NCBI GenBank assembly: GCA_027924585.1
Contig: BSBM01000826.1
Span: 15,950,001-16,014,000 of the forward strand
DNA: 64,000 bases
Source of the DNA: Larix kaempferi
Taxonomy: Eukaryota; Streptophyta; Pinopsida; Pinales; Pinaceae
Direction: 5' to 3'
Below the pieces are notes generated by a model. That model was given only the letters and a program-made list of their open reading frames with translations, made no database searches and was not told the DNA's origin. Position numbers and translations under genes: made by a program. This document shows, one piece after another, positions 10,903-21,590 of the stretch; within the stretch, counting starts at the first letter, position 1; the number at the start of each line of letters is the position of its first letter.

Positions 10903-13245
10903 TCACCATGCATCACTCACCCCAAGCAAAGATCTAAGGTGAGTGAAGGTCTTCTCGGTAAAACACTTGGTGAAGATATCAGCAGTTTGCTCACTGGATG
11001 GGCAATACTGCAATGCTATGGTCCGGTCATGCACCAAACCCCGAATGTAATGCATGTGTATCTCTATGTGCTTGGTCCTCTGTCTCTATACTGGATCGGT
11101 AGAAATCTTGATTGTACTTTGATTATCACACCAAAGAATAGTGGGTGAATCAAAGACAATCCCGAACTCTGCAAGAATACCTTGCAACCAAACACATTGT
11201 GTGGCTGCATTAACTGCTCCCCTGTACTCGGCCTCAGCTGAAGATAAGGAAATAGTGCTTTGTTTCTTGCTTGACCAGCATATAGGTCCATGTGCAAGCA
11301 TAAAGACATAACCGGAAGTTGACTTCCGATCGATACAATCACCGGCCCAATCAGAATCTGTAAATCCTACTAGTTCAAGGGATGAACCAGCAGCATAATG
11401 GATACCAAAGGACTTAGTACCCTGAACATAATGAAGGATCCTCTTGGCTGCCTTCCAATGGATCTCATGAGGCTCTTGCATGTGCCTTGCAACAGCCCCA
11501 ACAACATAAGACAAATCTGGTCGAGAGTGTGTAAGATACAACAAACTCCCAACTAGTTGTCTATACAGTGAACTGTCAACTAGTGGTGAAGAACCCCATT
11601 CTGTAAGCTTAACTCCTGAAAGAAATGGAAATTTTGCAGACTTAAATTCAGCCATCTTAAATTTCTGCAGCAAATCTGAAGCATACCTTGACTGACATAC
11701 AGAAATTCCATTCACAGATTGATCTATCTCCAAACCCAGAAATTGTTTTAGCAATCCTAGATTGGTCATGGAGAATGCACTGTGCAATGCTCTCTTAACT
11801 GAGTCAAGTTCTTTGGTACAGCTACCAGTGATCAAAAGATCATCAACATACAGTACAATAATCAATATCAGATCACTAACATGCTGCATATACACATTTG
11901 GATCAGACTTACACCTATCAAACCCCAAAGATAGCAGAAAATTGTCCATTTTTGCATACCATGCTCTAGGAGCTTGCTTGAGCCCATAGAGTGACTTGTT
12001 CAACCTGCAAACAAGTGTATGATCAAAAATAAAACCTTCATGCTGCTGCATATATATCTCCTCATTCAGATCCCCATGAAGAAAGGCACTTTTTACATCC
12101 ATGTGATGAATCTCCCATCGCTTGGAAGCCCCAATGGCCAAAACTAGTCTTATGGAGTCCATCTTTGCCACCGGTGCAAATGTCTCTGTATAGTCCACTC
12201 CTTGGACCTGAGAGTAACCCTTAGCCACCAACCTGGCCTTATACTTCAGATCAGAGCAATCAGATCCAATTTTGGTTCTATAAATCCACTTGCATTGCAC
12301 TAGTTTCCTCTTGGGAGGAAGAGGGACCAAATCCCAAGTTTTGTTCTCATGGAGTGAGTTCATCTCCTCTTGCATGGCTGATTGCCATCTTGGTTCTGTA
12401 CATGCTTCTGAATATGACATTGCATCAGATCCAACCATCAAATAACATGCCTCACTCAGATCAGAATTATCACATGCAAAGGAATTGTGAAATTGAGATC
12501 TAGTTTTCCTAGCATCTTGGGGATCTCCCACAAGCTCTCCGGCACTTTGAATTGTTTTCTCTGCCCACTTGGGCCTTGAGGGAGGGATATGTTCAGAATC
12601 CATATCAACATCATCTTCAGCAATATCAGAATCAGAAATATCAGAGAAAGAATCACTACTTACTTCATCATCAAGACGAGGAAATGAGCATTCCCCATCA
12701 CCTTGTTCACTAGCTTGCAAAAACTCTTCTTCTTCGAATTTGACACTTCTTTCGATGAAAGTTTTGTGAGTGGATGGATCAAAGAGCTTGTAGCCCTTGG
12801 AATCTTCTGCATACCCAACCATGATTGACTCCTTGCTTTGGGGCTGCAAGGCCTTTCTCTTCTCCGGTGGAATTCTGGCCCAAGCCCTTGAGCCAAAAAT
12901 TCTGAAATGTGAGACATTGGGCTTGTGGCCCATCCATGCTTCAAATGGAGTGATTCCTTGCAATGCTTTGTGTGGTGCTCTGTTCTGAACATATGTTGCA
13001 CAATTCATAGCTTCAGCCCATAATTTGGGAGACAAATCCCTTGCTTGCAACATGCAAGTTGCCATCTCTTTCAGTGCTCTATTTTTGCGCTCTGCAACAC
13101 CATTTTGCTGTGGTGTGTAGGGCACTGAGTGTTGCATCTGAATGCCATGCTCTTGACAGAGCTGCTGCAAATTGTTATTGACATACTCTCTGCCATTATC
13201 AGTCCTTAAAACCTTCATGGCCTTCCCACTGAAGTTCTCAACCAT
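10903..13245 (-). pseudogene. Copia A pol: integrase core end, RT and RNase H
   Basis: This continues the polyprotein after a frameshift. It carries the remaining integrase catalytic residues (RTDNGREY with Asp, GVAERKNR with Glu), then an acidic linker, then the copia RT with QMDVKSAFLHGDL-type text (HHMDVKSAFLHGDLNEEIY), LYGLKQAPRAWY and the intact catalytic box LYVDDLLITG. RNase H follows with FTDSDWAGD, SLSSAEAEYRG and CDNQSTIK. An in-frame TAG at 11083-11085 cuts the ORF in the last motif, where relatives have VQRQRTKHIE. The same frame then continues (RQRTKHIEIHMHYIRGLV) to a TGA at 10903-10905. The change is most simply a CAG to TAG at a CHG site. Confidence 0.92.
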
Positions 13246-14930
13246 GCTCTTAAAAATTTTGAAACATTCAAAGACTTCAGATTTTGCTTAAGGAAAAATA
13301 ACCAGCAGTACCTTGAGTAGTCATCGATGAAGGTGAGCACATATTTGCTGCAGCCATAGGAGGGTGTGGGGAGTGGCCCTATCAGATCAGAATGCACTAT
13401 CCCAAGTGGTTGATCAGCCCTCCTTGCCTTCCCTTTGTCATACTTCTTTTCAGGATGCTTCCCAATCATGCAACCCTTGCATGTTCCACTTGAAAAACTG
13501 ATTTGTGGCAGCCCTTCTACCATCTTTTCTTTGCTTAAAACTTGAAGATATCTGTAGTTTAGGTGACCATACCTTTGATGCCATAGCTTGCTAGTCTCAT
13601 TCCCATGTGACAGAATCACACTTGGTGAAGAGAACTCGAGGAAGTGCGAGAACTTGTACATCTTCATGTCATGGTCTGCAACACCCATTGCAACAATTTT
13701 CCCGGTGGAAACTTCTGATATCTCCACATCGTCCTGAGTGAAGACCACCTTCTTTGCTGCTCCAGTATGTGTCATTTGATATACAAAGAGCAAATTTGCT
13801 GCAATATTTGGCACATACAGCACATTAGAGAAGAAGCCATTCTCCATAGATATTTTCCCAATGCCATGAGCAGGGATTTCTGAGTCATCTCCCATTCGAA
13901 TAGAGAGGCCACTGTAGGGTGCAAGTTCAGAAAACGAATCTCTTGAGGAAGCCATGTACCTTGAGGCACCTGAATCAATGATGAACAAGGGTGAATGAGA
14001 TGAACTAGCCACCAAAGCATGGCAGCTCTCCTTGTCTTCAGAAACGCACTCCTTCTTCTTGGAACTTTCAGGAAGAGGAATATTATTTTTCTGTAGGAGA
14101 TGGGTCATGGTGTCTATGGTTTTCTTCATGCATGAGCTCTCTGGATGAAAACCTCTTTGACAGTAGCTACATTTTGTCTTCTCAGCCTTCTTTCCCTTGT
14201 TCTTGATAGGATTCGAAACCCCCTCAGAGGATTTGGGCCTCTCATCCTTCCTCTTCTTCTCTTGAGGTTTCGACCCCCTGGGTTTTTGCTTGCCTCTTCC
14301 ACATTTCGAATCTCCAGCTGCAAGAACTTGGTCTTTTTGCTTGATGGAGCCCATCAAGACCAGCTTGTCTTGCTCTTGAGTTAGCATCTCCATGAAGTCA
14401 GCCAAAGATGGCATCTTCCAACCTCTAACTGTGAGCCTTGTGGAGTTGAAGGAAGACACAAAAACTGAGTATTCAGAACCCAATTTGGAGAGAATGGACA
14501 ACACCAATTGTTCTTCTTTCTTCTCTATGCCACATTGTCTGATCTGCAAGACCAAGTTCTTGAACTTGGTGAAGAAGTCCTGGATGGAATCGAAATTCCC
14601 TGGGCTCAGTGAGACAAGCTCATTTTCGAGCTGGAGGCCTCTCATCTCATCAGTCTTTCCAAACAGTGTCTCAAGCTTGAGCCACACTTCATTTGGAGTT
14701 GCTAGACTTTCTACATGAAACAGGAGGTCTCTCGAAATGCTGAGACAAAGGAGGCCAAATGCCTCATCCATTCTGTTAAAAAACTTGGATTTCTCCACAG
14801 CTGAGTTTGGCTCCACCTCAGTGCCCATCGTAATTCTGTAGAGACCCTTAGATCTCAGCAAAATCACCATTTCTGCCTTCCAATCGAAATAGTTGAAGGG
14901 TGTGAGCACGTTTGGATGAGATGGCTCCAT
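13215..14930 (-). pseudogene. Copia A gag, protease and integrase N-terminus
   Basis: The Met at 14930 (MEPSHPNVLTPFNYFDWK) is chosen because family members C and F begin the same way, although the frame is open to 14984. Gag is followed by a proper zinc knuckle CSYCQRGFHPESSC (CX2CX4HX4C). The protease active site is IIDSGASRYMA. The integrase HHCC region follows (LWHQRYGHLNYRYL, CKGCMIGKHP) with the first catalytic Asp in VHSDLIGPLP. The frame is lost near 13281-13285, where a run of T (plus strand) is one base shorter than the reading frame requires. The continuing frame is 13245 and below. Gag would form the particle, and protease and integrase would process and insert the copy. The break makes the copy non-autonomous. 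Confidence 0.92.
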
Positions 14931-15196
14931 TCTTCTCTGCTGCAATTCGCACTTGCTGACAATGCTGATCTTCAATACCTGCAAACAACTCTCAAATCAC
15001 TCAGGAGGGATCTAAACTAACAGATTCGAACCCTGTTTGGATAGTGGGTGCATTCGGGAGAGCATCACACCTGAGAGGAGCCACTAGATTTCTCCAGTAA
15101 GCTCAAGGCAATGGCCTCAGGAATTATGTGGTTTCTCCACTGCTTCTGGCAATCCACTAAAACAGTCTTGCTGGTTCGAATGGTAGCTCCAAGAGA

Positions 15197-15206
15197 TCTG
15201 ATACCA
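15197..15206 (-). other. Copia A primer-binding site
   Basis: Minus-strand TGGTATCAGA lies directly after the 5' LTR. It matches the initiator Met tRNA 3' end for 10 bases, then diverges (TCTCTTGG). Confidence 0.8.
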
Positions 15207-15909
15207 TGTAAAATCTCAATCACAGCAGAACCTAGCTACTATGGATTCCTCACTAGTGAAAGATTGCACAACATTTGCAAGAATAGCATAAATCTGTAAA
15301 TGAATGAAGAACAATACACATGAAATGGGTGAATAATGTCAATATTATTAACTGTCCAACCTCAAAATAGGTTAAGAACACCCATATATACAAATCTGGA
15401 AGAATTCGAATCAATCTGGAGTGTTCACACTGATCTAGCTTAGAAATAGCTCAAACCCCCCTAGGTTGACCAAAATATCCCAAACCATCCCAAACTGGTT
15501 CGAATCTGCTGTGTGAATGCTGGGAATGACTGGACAGGCCCATGTGACCTCACACATGTGAAGAAACTGGTTGGTTAGAGGTTTGGTAGCTAAAATTGGC
15601 CAAAAATATGACAAAGTTGGCAAGATTGTCCACAAACTGAGCAAATGCGCCCTAGGTAGAAGAGAAGCATGCTGAATGCATTAATTGACCTGAGGAGGGC
15701 GCTCTAGGCATGCTGAATTCATTAATTGCCCTGGGGAGCGCTCCAAACAGCTGGTTTGACTCAGCACTTGTTCACATTTGCTAACTAGTTCATGATAATT
15801 GACCATTTAGTAGCTAACCAACTTAGGGATGTAATAATTAATCACTTGGGCACTAATTAACCATCATTAATAAATGATTAATGTACATAGGTGTAAAAAT
15901 GTTCTAACA
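15207..15909 (-). repeat. Copia A 5' LTR
   Basis: 703 bp, identical to 10018-10720 except for two positions that I can see. It is flanked on the right by TSD CCTGG. Confidence 0.95.
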
Positions 15910-15914
15910 CCTGG

Positions 15915-16460
15915 GATAAGATAAATGGACTGTACCACTCTTCTACAACAAATATACAAAGGTTTATAATCGAATTTACAAGGTTTGGAGGTCATAAATT
16001 TAAGTGCGCTATCTAGGACTGCTCAACTAGTTAACTTCCAGGATTTTCCAAACGGCCCTAGATGGTAATGTATTTCTGATATAAGGATTGGGATGGATTC
16101 AAAAGGGTCTTAATAACATGTATAAACTTACATAATATAAATTGGACATATAGAAGATGATTAACTGCATTAAAACTGGAAACTAGCTATATTAGGCATT
16201 GTAATGAGCATAGGGTGAGTAAATCATTAACAATAATAGTTTTATTGCAGAACCAAGAGCAACATGATATCATTAATTTGAATAAGATTTCATATAAATT
16301 AAAGATCTATAATAATAGCAACAATCACTCACTAATATTTGCCCCTCATTGGGAAAATACAAAGCCGAACAGTAGGCACATTAAAAACGAGTACATTCAC
16401 TCACTGAAGAAAAAGAGTGCGATCATATAGAGAAGGTTTGGATTTGAAATAATATGAAAT
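15915..16460 (-). repeat. G2 3' LTR, segment 2
   Basis: This aligns with 51920-52472 of the G2 5' LTR (AATTGGACATATAGAAGATGATTAA, CTCACTAATAT). It ends in GAAAT, the left TSD of element B. Confidence 0.85.
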
Positions 16461-17070
16461 TGTTTGTTTTCCAGAATTTACTTCAATCTGATCTAGGATC
16501 TTAACTAAGAGAACAACATGCACAGCATATCTATAGCATATCAAACATGGGCATAATAATGCAAACACACAAGAGACAATAGACACAGAGAGTTTCACTG
16601 GGGAAAACCATAAAGGTGAAAAACCCCACAACTTCATCAAAGATAGATAGAGCAATGATACAACCCAAGTACAAGAGATATTCCTCCTAGCAGCAACTTC
16701 TCCTCCTCCACAAGTGCGCCACTCTCCAATGACAGTATGAGTGAGAAAGTGAATGATCAAATAGAGTGCCTCCCGCACTCTATTTATACTTGACTTGACT
16801 TGCCTAATAACCTTTACTAGGTCGGCCTTAAATTAAACACATAACATAATGCTGACAGGGTCGACCCCCAATAGGGTGGTCTAATAACCCTTTGACCCAC
16901 ATGACACATACAGGGCCGACCCCATCAAGGTGGTCTAATAACCCATCAACTATAAGTTACGACACTTACGATATAAATGAAGACACTTCCATATAGAGGA
17001 ATAACACCATCTCTATAGGAGTAAAATATACATATGTGAAATACATTCTGAAGTTACAAATACATCAACA
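16461..17070 (-). repeat. Element B 3' LTR with U3 repeats
   Basis: 610 bp, minus sense TGTTGATG...AAACA. The U3 (minus sense) contains repeats of the motif that reads GTCGACCCC or GGCCGACCCC, spacer, GGTGGTCTAATAACCC on the plus strand (16858-16945), then a TATAAATA box at 16781-16788. Confidence 0.9.
16781..16788 (-). promoter_or_regulatory. TATA box of B-family LTR
   Basis: Minus-strand AGTATAAATAGAGTG is present in all B- and D-family LTR copies (for example 30605-30612 and 33747-33754). It marks the likely U3/R promoter. Confidence 0.6.
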
Positions 17071-17230
17071 CTCCCTCTTAACTAGGAAGGTATTTCTCGA
17101 CATAGATCTGCTAGCACAAGTCTTCTTCTCTGGATCAACATCATTGGATCATCGTCATCGAATCATCGTCATCGTCACTGCTGCTGCTATCTCAATCAAT
17201 CTCCAATCTACTCGTCATAGGAAGTTCTAC

Positions 17231-17790
17231 AGAGCCAGTCCTTTTTCATACTGGATGTAGGCCTACCACCTATAGGTCTTCATCATCTATAGAGCCAACC
17301 CTTTTTCATGTTGGATGTATCACAGAGCCAACCCTTTTTCATGCTGGATGTGACCTAGAACAAATCTAGGATTTCCACCATAGAGCTAGTCCTTTTTCAT
17401 ACTGGATGGGACCTAGAACAAATCTAGGATTTCCACCACAAAGCCAGTCCTTTTTCATACTGGATGGGACCTAGAACAAATCTAGGATTTTTGCCAAAGA
17501 GCCAGTCCTTTTTCATATTGGATGGGACCTAGAACAAATCTAGGATTTTCGCCACAAAGCCAGTCCTTTTTCATACTGGATGGGACCTAGAACAAATCTA
17601 GGATTTTCTCCACAAAGCCAATCCTTTTTCATACTGGATGGGACCTAGAACAAATCTAGAATTTTCGCCACAGAGCCAGTCCTTTTCCATACTGGGTGGG
17701 ACCTATAACAAATCTAGGATTTCTGCCACAGAGCCAATCCTTTTTCATACTGGATGGGACCTAGAACAAATCTAGGATTTCCGTCACACA
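17231..17790. repeat. 58-59-bp minisatellite, about ten copies, in B 3' region
   Basis: The unit reads approximately CCAGTCCTTTTTCATACTGG, ATGGGACCTAGAACAAATC, TAGGATTTCCGCCACAGAG. I count ten occurrences of the CCTTTTTCAT core, about eight in full-length units. Each full unit holds two short inverted repeats, CCAGT...ACTGG and CCTAGA...TCTAGG, so the transcript could fold into serial hairpins. Element D keeps a single unit (about 34298-34325), so copy number changed after the two copies separated. Confidence 0.9.
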
Positions 17791-17799
17791 ACTTCAGAA

Positions 17800-18150
17800 G
17801 AGCATCCCAAGACTTATTACGGGCACACAGCCCAACCTAGCAGATCTCCCAAGGCTACATTACATGTGGTCATGGCAAAACCTCGAAAGAGCATCCCAGG
17901 ACTTATTACGGGCACACAGCCCAACCTATCGGATCTCTTAGGACTACATTACATGCCATAGGACAAAACCTCAAAAGAGCATCCCAAGACTTATTACGGG
18001 CACACATCCCAACCTATCAGATCTCCCAGGGAAATATTACATGTCCTCCCAGAGCAATGCCTCGAAGGAGAATACCAGGATTGATTACAGGCACACAGCC
18101 CAACCTATCGGATCTCCCAGGTCAACTTACATGCTCATCTGCACAACCTG
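17800..18150. repeat. About 85-bp minisatellite, four copies, in B
   Basis: The unit contains AGAGCATCCCAAGACTTATT, ACGGGCACACAGCCCAACCT, ATCGGATCTCCCAGG and TTACATG. Copies start near 17802, 17888, 17970 and 18067. Element D carries about six related units at 34430-34915, in which the 'ACTTATTACGGGCACACAGC' part is altered to 'ATGTTACGGGTACACAACTC'. Confidence 0.85.
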
Positions 18151-18500
18151 TCCATGGCCACAGAGCATCAACCTGATACTCATCATACATCATCCTGATG
18201 TACATCATCACATGATCATCCTGATCATCATCATAGCATCATCCTGATGCATATCATCTAGAGCAACATCCTGAAGCTTGTCAACCATGATCATCTTGAT
18301 CATACAATGTATCCACTTGATACATATCATCTAGAGCAACATCCTGAAGCTCATCATCTATGATCATCCTGATCATATAATGTATCCACCTGATACATAT
18401 ACAAATCCATGATCCACCTGATCATATCAAACATCCAACTGATGCATATAGAGCAGTAACTGGAGCATCGTCCTGATGTTCATCACACAACGCTTATATC
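18150..18500. repeat. CATCCTGAT-rich degenerate repeat in B
   Basis: This is short-period sequence built on CATCCTGAT, CACCTGATACATATCA and TGATCATCCTGATCA. Palindromic TGATCA cores recur. The same class lies in D at about 34955-35450. No coding frame is supported. Confidence 0.75.
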
Positions 18501-18588
18501 CACAGCCATGGGAAGGGTCCTCCTCTCACCATGCTTGGAATGGCTCCTACAAATGTGTCCATCAATTCTTCCTTGAAGTGTCATCAAT

Positions 18589-19590
18589 CTAAAGAACACC
18601 AAGCCTCTCTCTGAAGTACTCGAACTTCACTCTGGCTAGTGGTTTCATCAACACATCCGCAACCTGTTCATCCGTCGCAACATATAGGAGCTTCACTGCT
18701 CCTCTCTGCACCATATCCCTGATATAGTGATATTTGACCTTAATGTGCTTCAACCTGTTGTGGAACACCGAGTTCTCAGACAGCTTCACACAACTCTGGT
18801 TGTCACAAAAGATACCAGTAGCCTCCAATAGGAGATCAAATAGCTCAGACAGTAGCTTCCAGAGCCATACTACCTCACAACTAGCCAAACACGATGCAAC
18901 ATACTCTACTTCGGCTATACTTAGTGCTACGCAGGACTGCTTCCTGCTAAACCAAGAGATCACACCTGATCCCATACTGAAGCAGCACCCAGAAGTGCTC
19001 TTCCTATCTGCAGCACTGCTTGCCCAATCTGAATCAACATAACCCTGCAGGTTAAACTTTTGATTTGCATCATACTTGAGCCCATAGTCAACTGTACCAT
19101 TCAGGTACCTCAAAATATGCTTTACAGCAACCATGTGAGCACCTCTGGGATCCATCAGGAACTGGCTCAATATGTTCACCGCAAAGCAAATATATGGTCT
19201 CGTGTTCGTCATGTACATCAAGGACCCAATCATCTGACGATACATAGTGACATCAACTAGCTCAGATGAAGCATCACACAGAAGCTTCAGATTCGATGCC
19301 ATAGGTGTGGCCGTGGCCTTGCAGTCCATCATCCCGAACCTCTTCAGGAAGATTCCATCTGTTCTTCCTTGTCTAAGGAAGATTCCATCTGTTCTTTGCC
19401 ACACCTCCATGCCTAGGAAATAGTGCATCATCCCCAAGTCCTTCATCTCGAACTCGGCAGCAAGCTTCCTCTTCATGTCAGCAATCAATCTATCCTCACC
19501 TATAACAAACAGGTCATCCACATAAAGGTAGTATCACTGGATTGCCTTCCTCAACCTTGTAGTAAAGGTTGGAATCCACTTTACTCTTGG
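18589..19590 (-). pseudogene. Element B RT C-terminus and RNase H
   Basis: This holds copia-type RT palm and thumb plus RNase H. The text begins after the catalytic box: VDDLFVIGEDRLIADMKRKL, MKDLGMMHYFLGMEVW. RNase H landmarks are YVDSDWASSAADRKSTSG, VALSIAEVEYVA and FCDNQSCVKLSENSVFH. A local duplication repeats TDGIFL (RTDGIFLRQGRTDGIFLK). The Tyr-Val part of YVDD is out of frame, with a frameshift near 19530. A solo LTR at 19591-21004 separates it from the RT N-terminus. The ORF ends at 18589 (ERLGVL), the natural polyprotein end for this family. Minisatellites follow. Confidence 0.9.
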
Positions 19591-21004
19591 TGTTGGAGCA
19601 TAGTCTGCAGCTATAGTAAAGCTATGAATTTTGAGGAAAAAGCACAAGTGTTGAAGGGAAAGTGCTAATTTTGAGTAAGCACCAATTTTGGGCAGAAGTG
19701 AACAGTGCACAGTACGGCGCCAGATGAACAAGCTCAGTGCAGATTACGGGCTGAAAATCGCGGAGCTCACGCGCACATGTCAAAGGAGAGTGAATGTGGC
19801 CGAGTAGAAAGCTCAACTACCACAATAAATGAAGCGACGGAATAGAGGGCTTAGCTACCCTCATTAAGGCTAAGTACATAAGTCATGGTTGCTCTAACCA
19901 AGGAAGAGCAATGGACCGAACCATTGAAGCCGAAGGACAAGGAGCAGTGAATGATGAAGCGGCACCCATACCCGCAATCTGCGTCGGAAATCATGGAGTC
20001 TGCAGGAAGCGATGACGTGACTACAAGCGGCGCCTCCAGTACACCTAGCCATGTCCGCGGTTAGGGTTTTTGGGGATTACTGCTGGGAAAGGCCCATAGT
20101 TTTGTAAAGGTGCGACCCTCAAGGCCACCTATATATATATGTAATTGTAAAGGGAAAAGGGTTAGAGGTTAGAAGTTAGATAGGTTGATTAGAAGGTAAG
20201 AGTTAGAATTGGAGAGCTGCAGAGCTCGAGTCACTGAGTTTACAAACAAGCTAAGTTGATGTCTGAGTCATTGTAATCTCTGTAGAAGAAGAGAATAGAT
20301 CTAAGAGAAGGGCTCCCAGCTGTGTGCGTGGAGTTTCCCAGAAAGATCTAAGGCTGCAGCTGTGTGCGCAGCATATTGTGTAATTCCCATTTGAGCTAAT
20401 ATAGAATACAGTTCCCGTGGATGTGATTTCCTCGTGGAGGCGAACCACATAATTCTAGTTGTTATGGTAATGTTTCATGTGAATGCATGTCTATGTTTAC
20501 TATCTATGTTTACATGAATGTCTTGCTATCTTTATGAATGAATATGTAGAGTAAATCCTTGAGCTTCCTTAAAAGTTAGACTTGTGCTTTATCGAAGGGA
20601 CCTGCAAGAACGCTATCACTGCAGCGCTTGAGGAGTGTGTTACTGCACTGTGGCGCAAGGCCAGAAATGATGCAGTATCAGATGCAGTGGGTAAACGCCT
20701 TGTGCGCAGGTGCGGAGATACCACGTAGCTAGGCTGGTAAGCGTGAGTCCAGCGTTGTTGCCCTGAGAAGTCCGAGAAAGAGTAAGACGTTCCGCTCTGA
20801 GGAATCCTCCCGTAGAAGAAGGGAGAAGAGATTAGTATCCATTCCGCCTAGGTTAAGGAAGCCTGATTCCTTAGCCCCCCCATAGCCACTTCGGGTGAGA
20901 CTTCGAGTTGTTGCGCAGCTCATTGCCGAGAGGGCCAGTGCGCCAAGGGGTGTTTGTTGCTGCGCCTCCTGATAACCTGGGTCTGTCCAAGAAAGCAGCC
21001 AACA
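19591..21004 (+). mobile_element. Solo LTR, 1,414 bp, nested in element B RT
   Basis: The ends are TGTTGG...CCAACA and the TSD is CTTGG (19586-19590 and 21005-21009). The empty site is preserved in element D at about 38026-38042, where TTACTCTTGGTAAAGTCC is continuous. A TATATATATATG run at 20129-20141 gives a plus-strand TATA candidate. No ORF with a recognisable domain, PBS or PPT is present inside, so recombination between two LTRs is the likely origin. It is more GC-rich than the sequence around it. Confidence 0.9.
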
Positions 21005-21009
21005 CTTGG

Positions 21010-21590
21010 TAAAGCCCAAACTGGATAGAAAGCTGTATATCCTACCATACCAAGTCCTAGGAGCTTGCTTCAAGCCATACAAGGCTTTCTTCAACTTACA
21101 CACATATGACTCCCTGTCATATCTCTCAAAACCAAGTGGCTGCTCCACATAAACTTCCTCCTCGACTACACCATTCAAGAAAGCTGTCTTGACATCCATT
21201 TGGTGTATCTTCCATTTCATCACTGCAGCTAGAGCAAGCATCGATCTGGTGGAAGTGTACCTGGCTACAGGTGCAAAAGTCTTTTCATAGTCAATTCCTC
21301 TTTCTGGGACAAGCCACGAGCTACAAACCTTGATTTGTATTTCTCCATGCTACCATCTGCAGCATGCTTGATATTATAGATCCATTTGGAAGTCGCAACA
21401 AACTTCCCTTCAGGTCTTGGGACCACATCCCAAACATGATCGATTGGTACTTCTCGATCATGGCATCCTTTTACTGTATCCCGTATCCTGGGAACTTCAG
21501 ATTCTTCAATATCTTCAATAGATAGTTTGAACTTCGTTGCTGGAACAAATGTTGTAGTCCTTCTTTTGTAGGTGATGGTATATGATCTTT
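21010..21590 (-). pseudogene. Element B RT N-terminus
   Basis: Copia RT text in broken frames runs from about 21480 downward: DHVWDVVPRPEGKFVATSKW, IYNIKHAADGSMEKYKSRFV, then ALAAVMKWKIHQMDVKTAFL, NGVVEEEVYVEQPLGFE and YVCKLKKALYGLKQAPRTWY. A frameshift lies near 21290 (the RGLSQK/LLHL junction) and the domain is cut at 21009 by the solo LTR. Upstream, at about 21590, the minus strand reads TTCTTTGTAG/GAAAG, which looks like a 3' splice site joining this exon to the exon-like blocks. Confidence 0.87.

Larger units (their letters stand above)
10018..15909 (-). mobile_element. Copia retrotransposon A, complete and young
   Basis: The element is 5,892 bp, flanked by a perfect 5-bp TSD CCTGG (10013-10017 and 15910-15914). 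The LTRs are 10018-10720 and 15207-15909, both 703 bp. I found only two mismatches, in the paired segments around 10526-10540 and 15715-15729, so the insertion is recent. On the minus strand it has a PBS after the 5' LTR, a gag-PR-IN-RT-RH polyprotein region (14930 down to 10903) and a G-run PPT before the 3' LTR. It sits in the 3' LTR of G2, and the undisturbed homologous site is seen near 51917. It is nearly intact except for one frameshift and one nonsense codon. Confidence 0.97.

Noticed and set aside
17231-18150. CRISPR-like direct repeats
   Set aside because: Repeats are contiguous minisatellite units with no unique spacers, in a plant retroelement.
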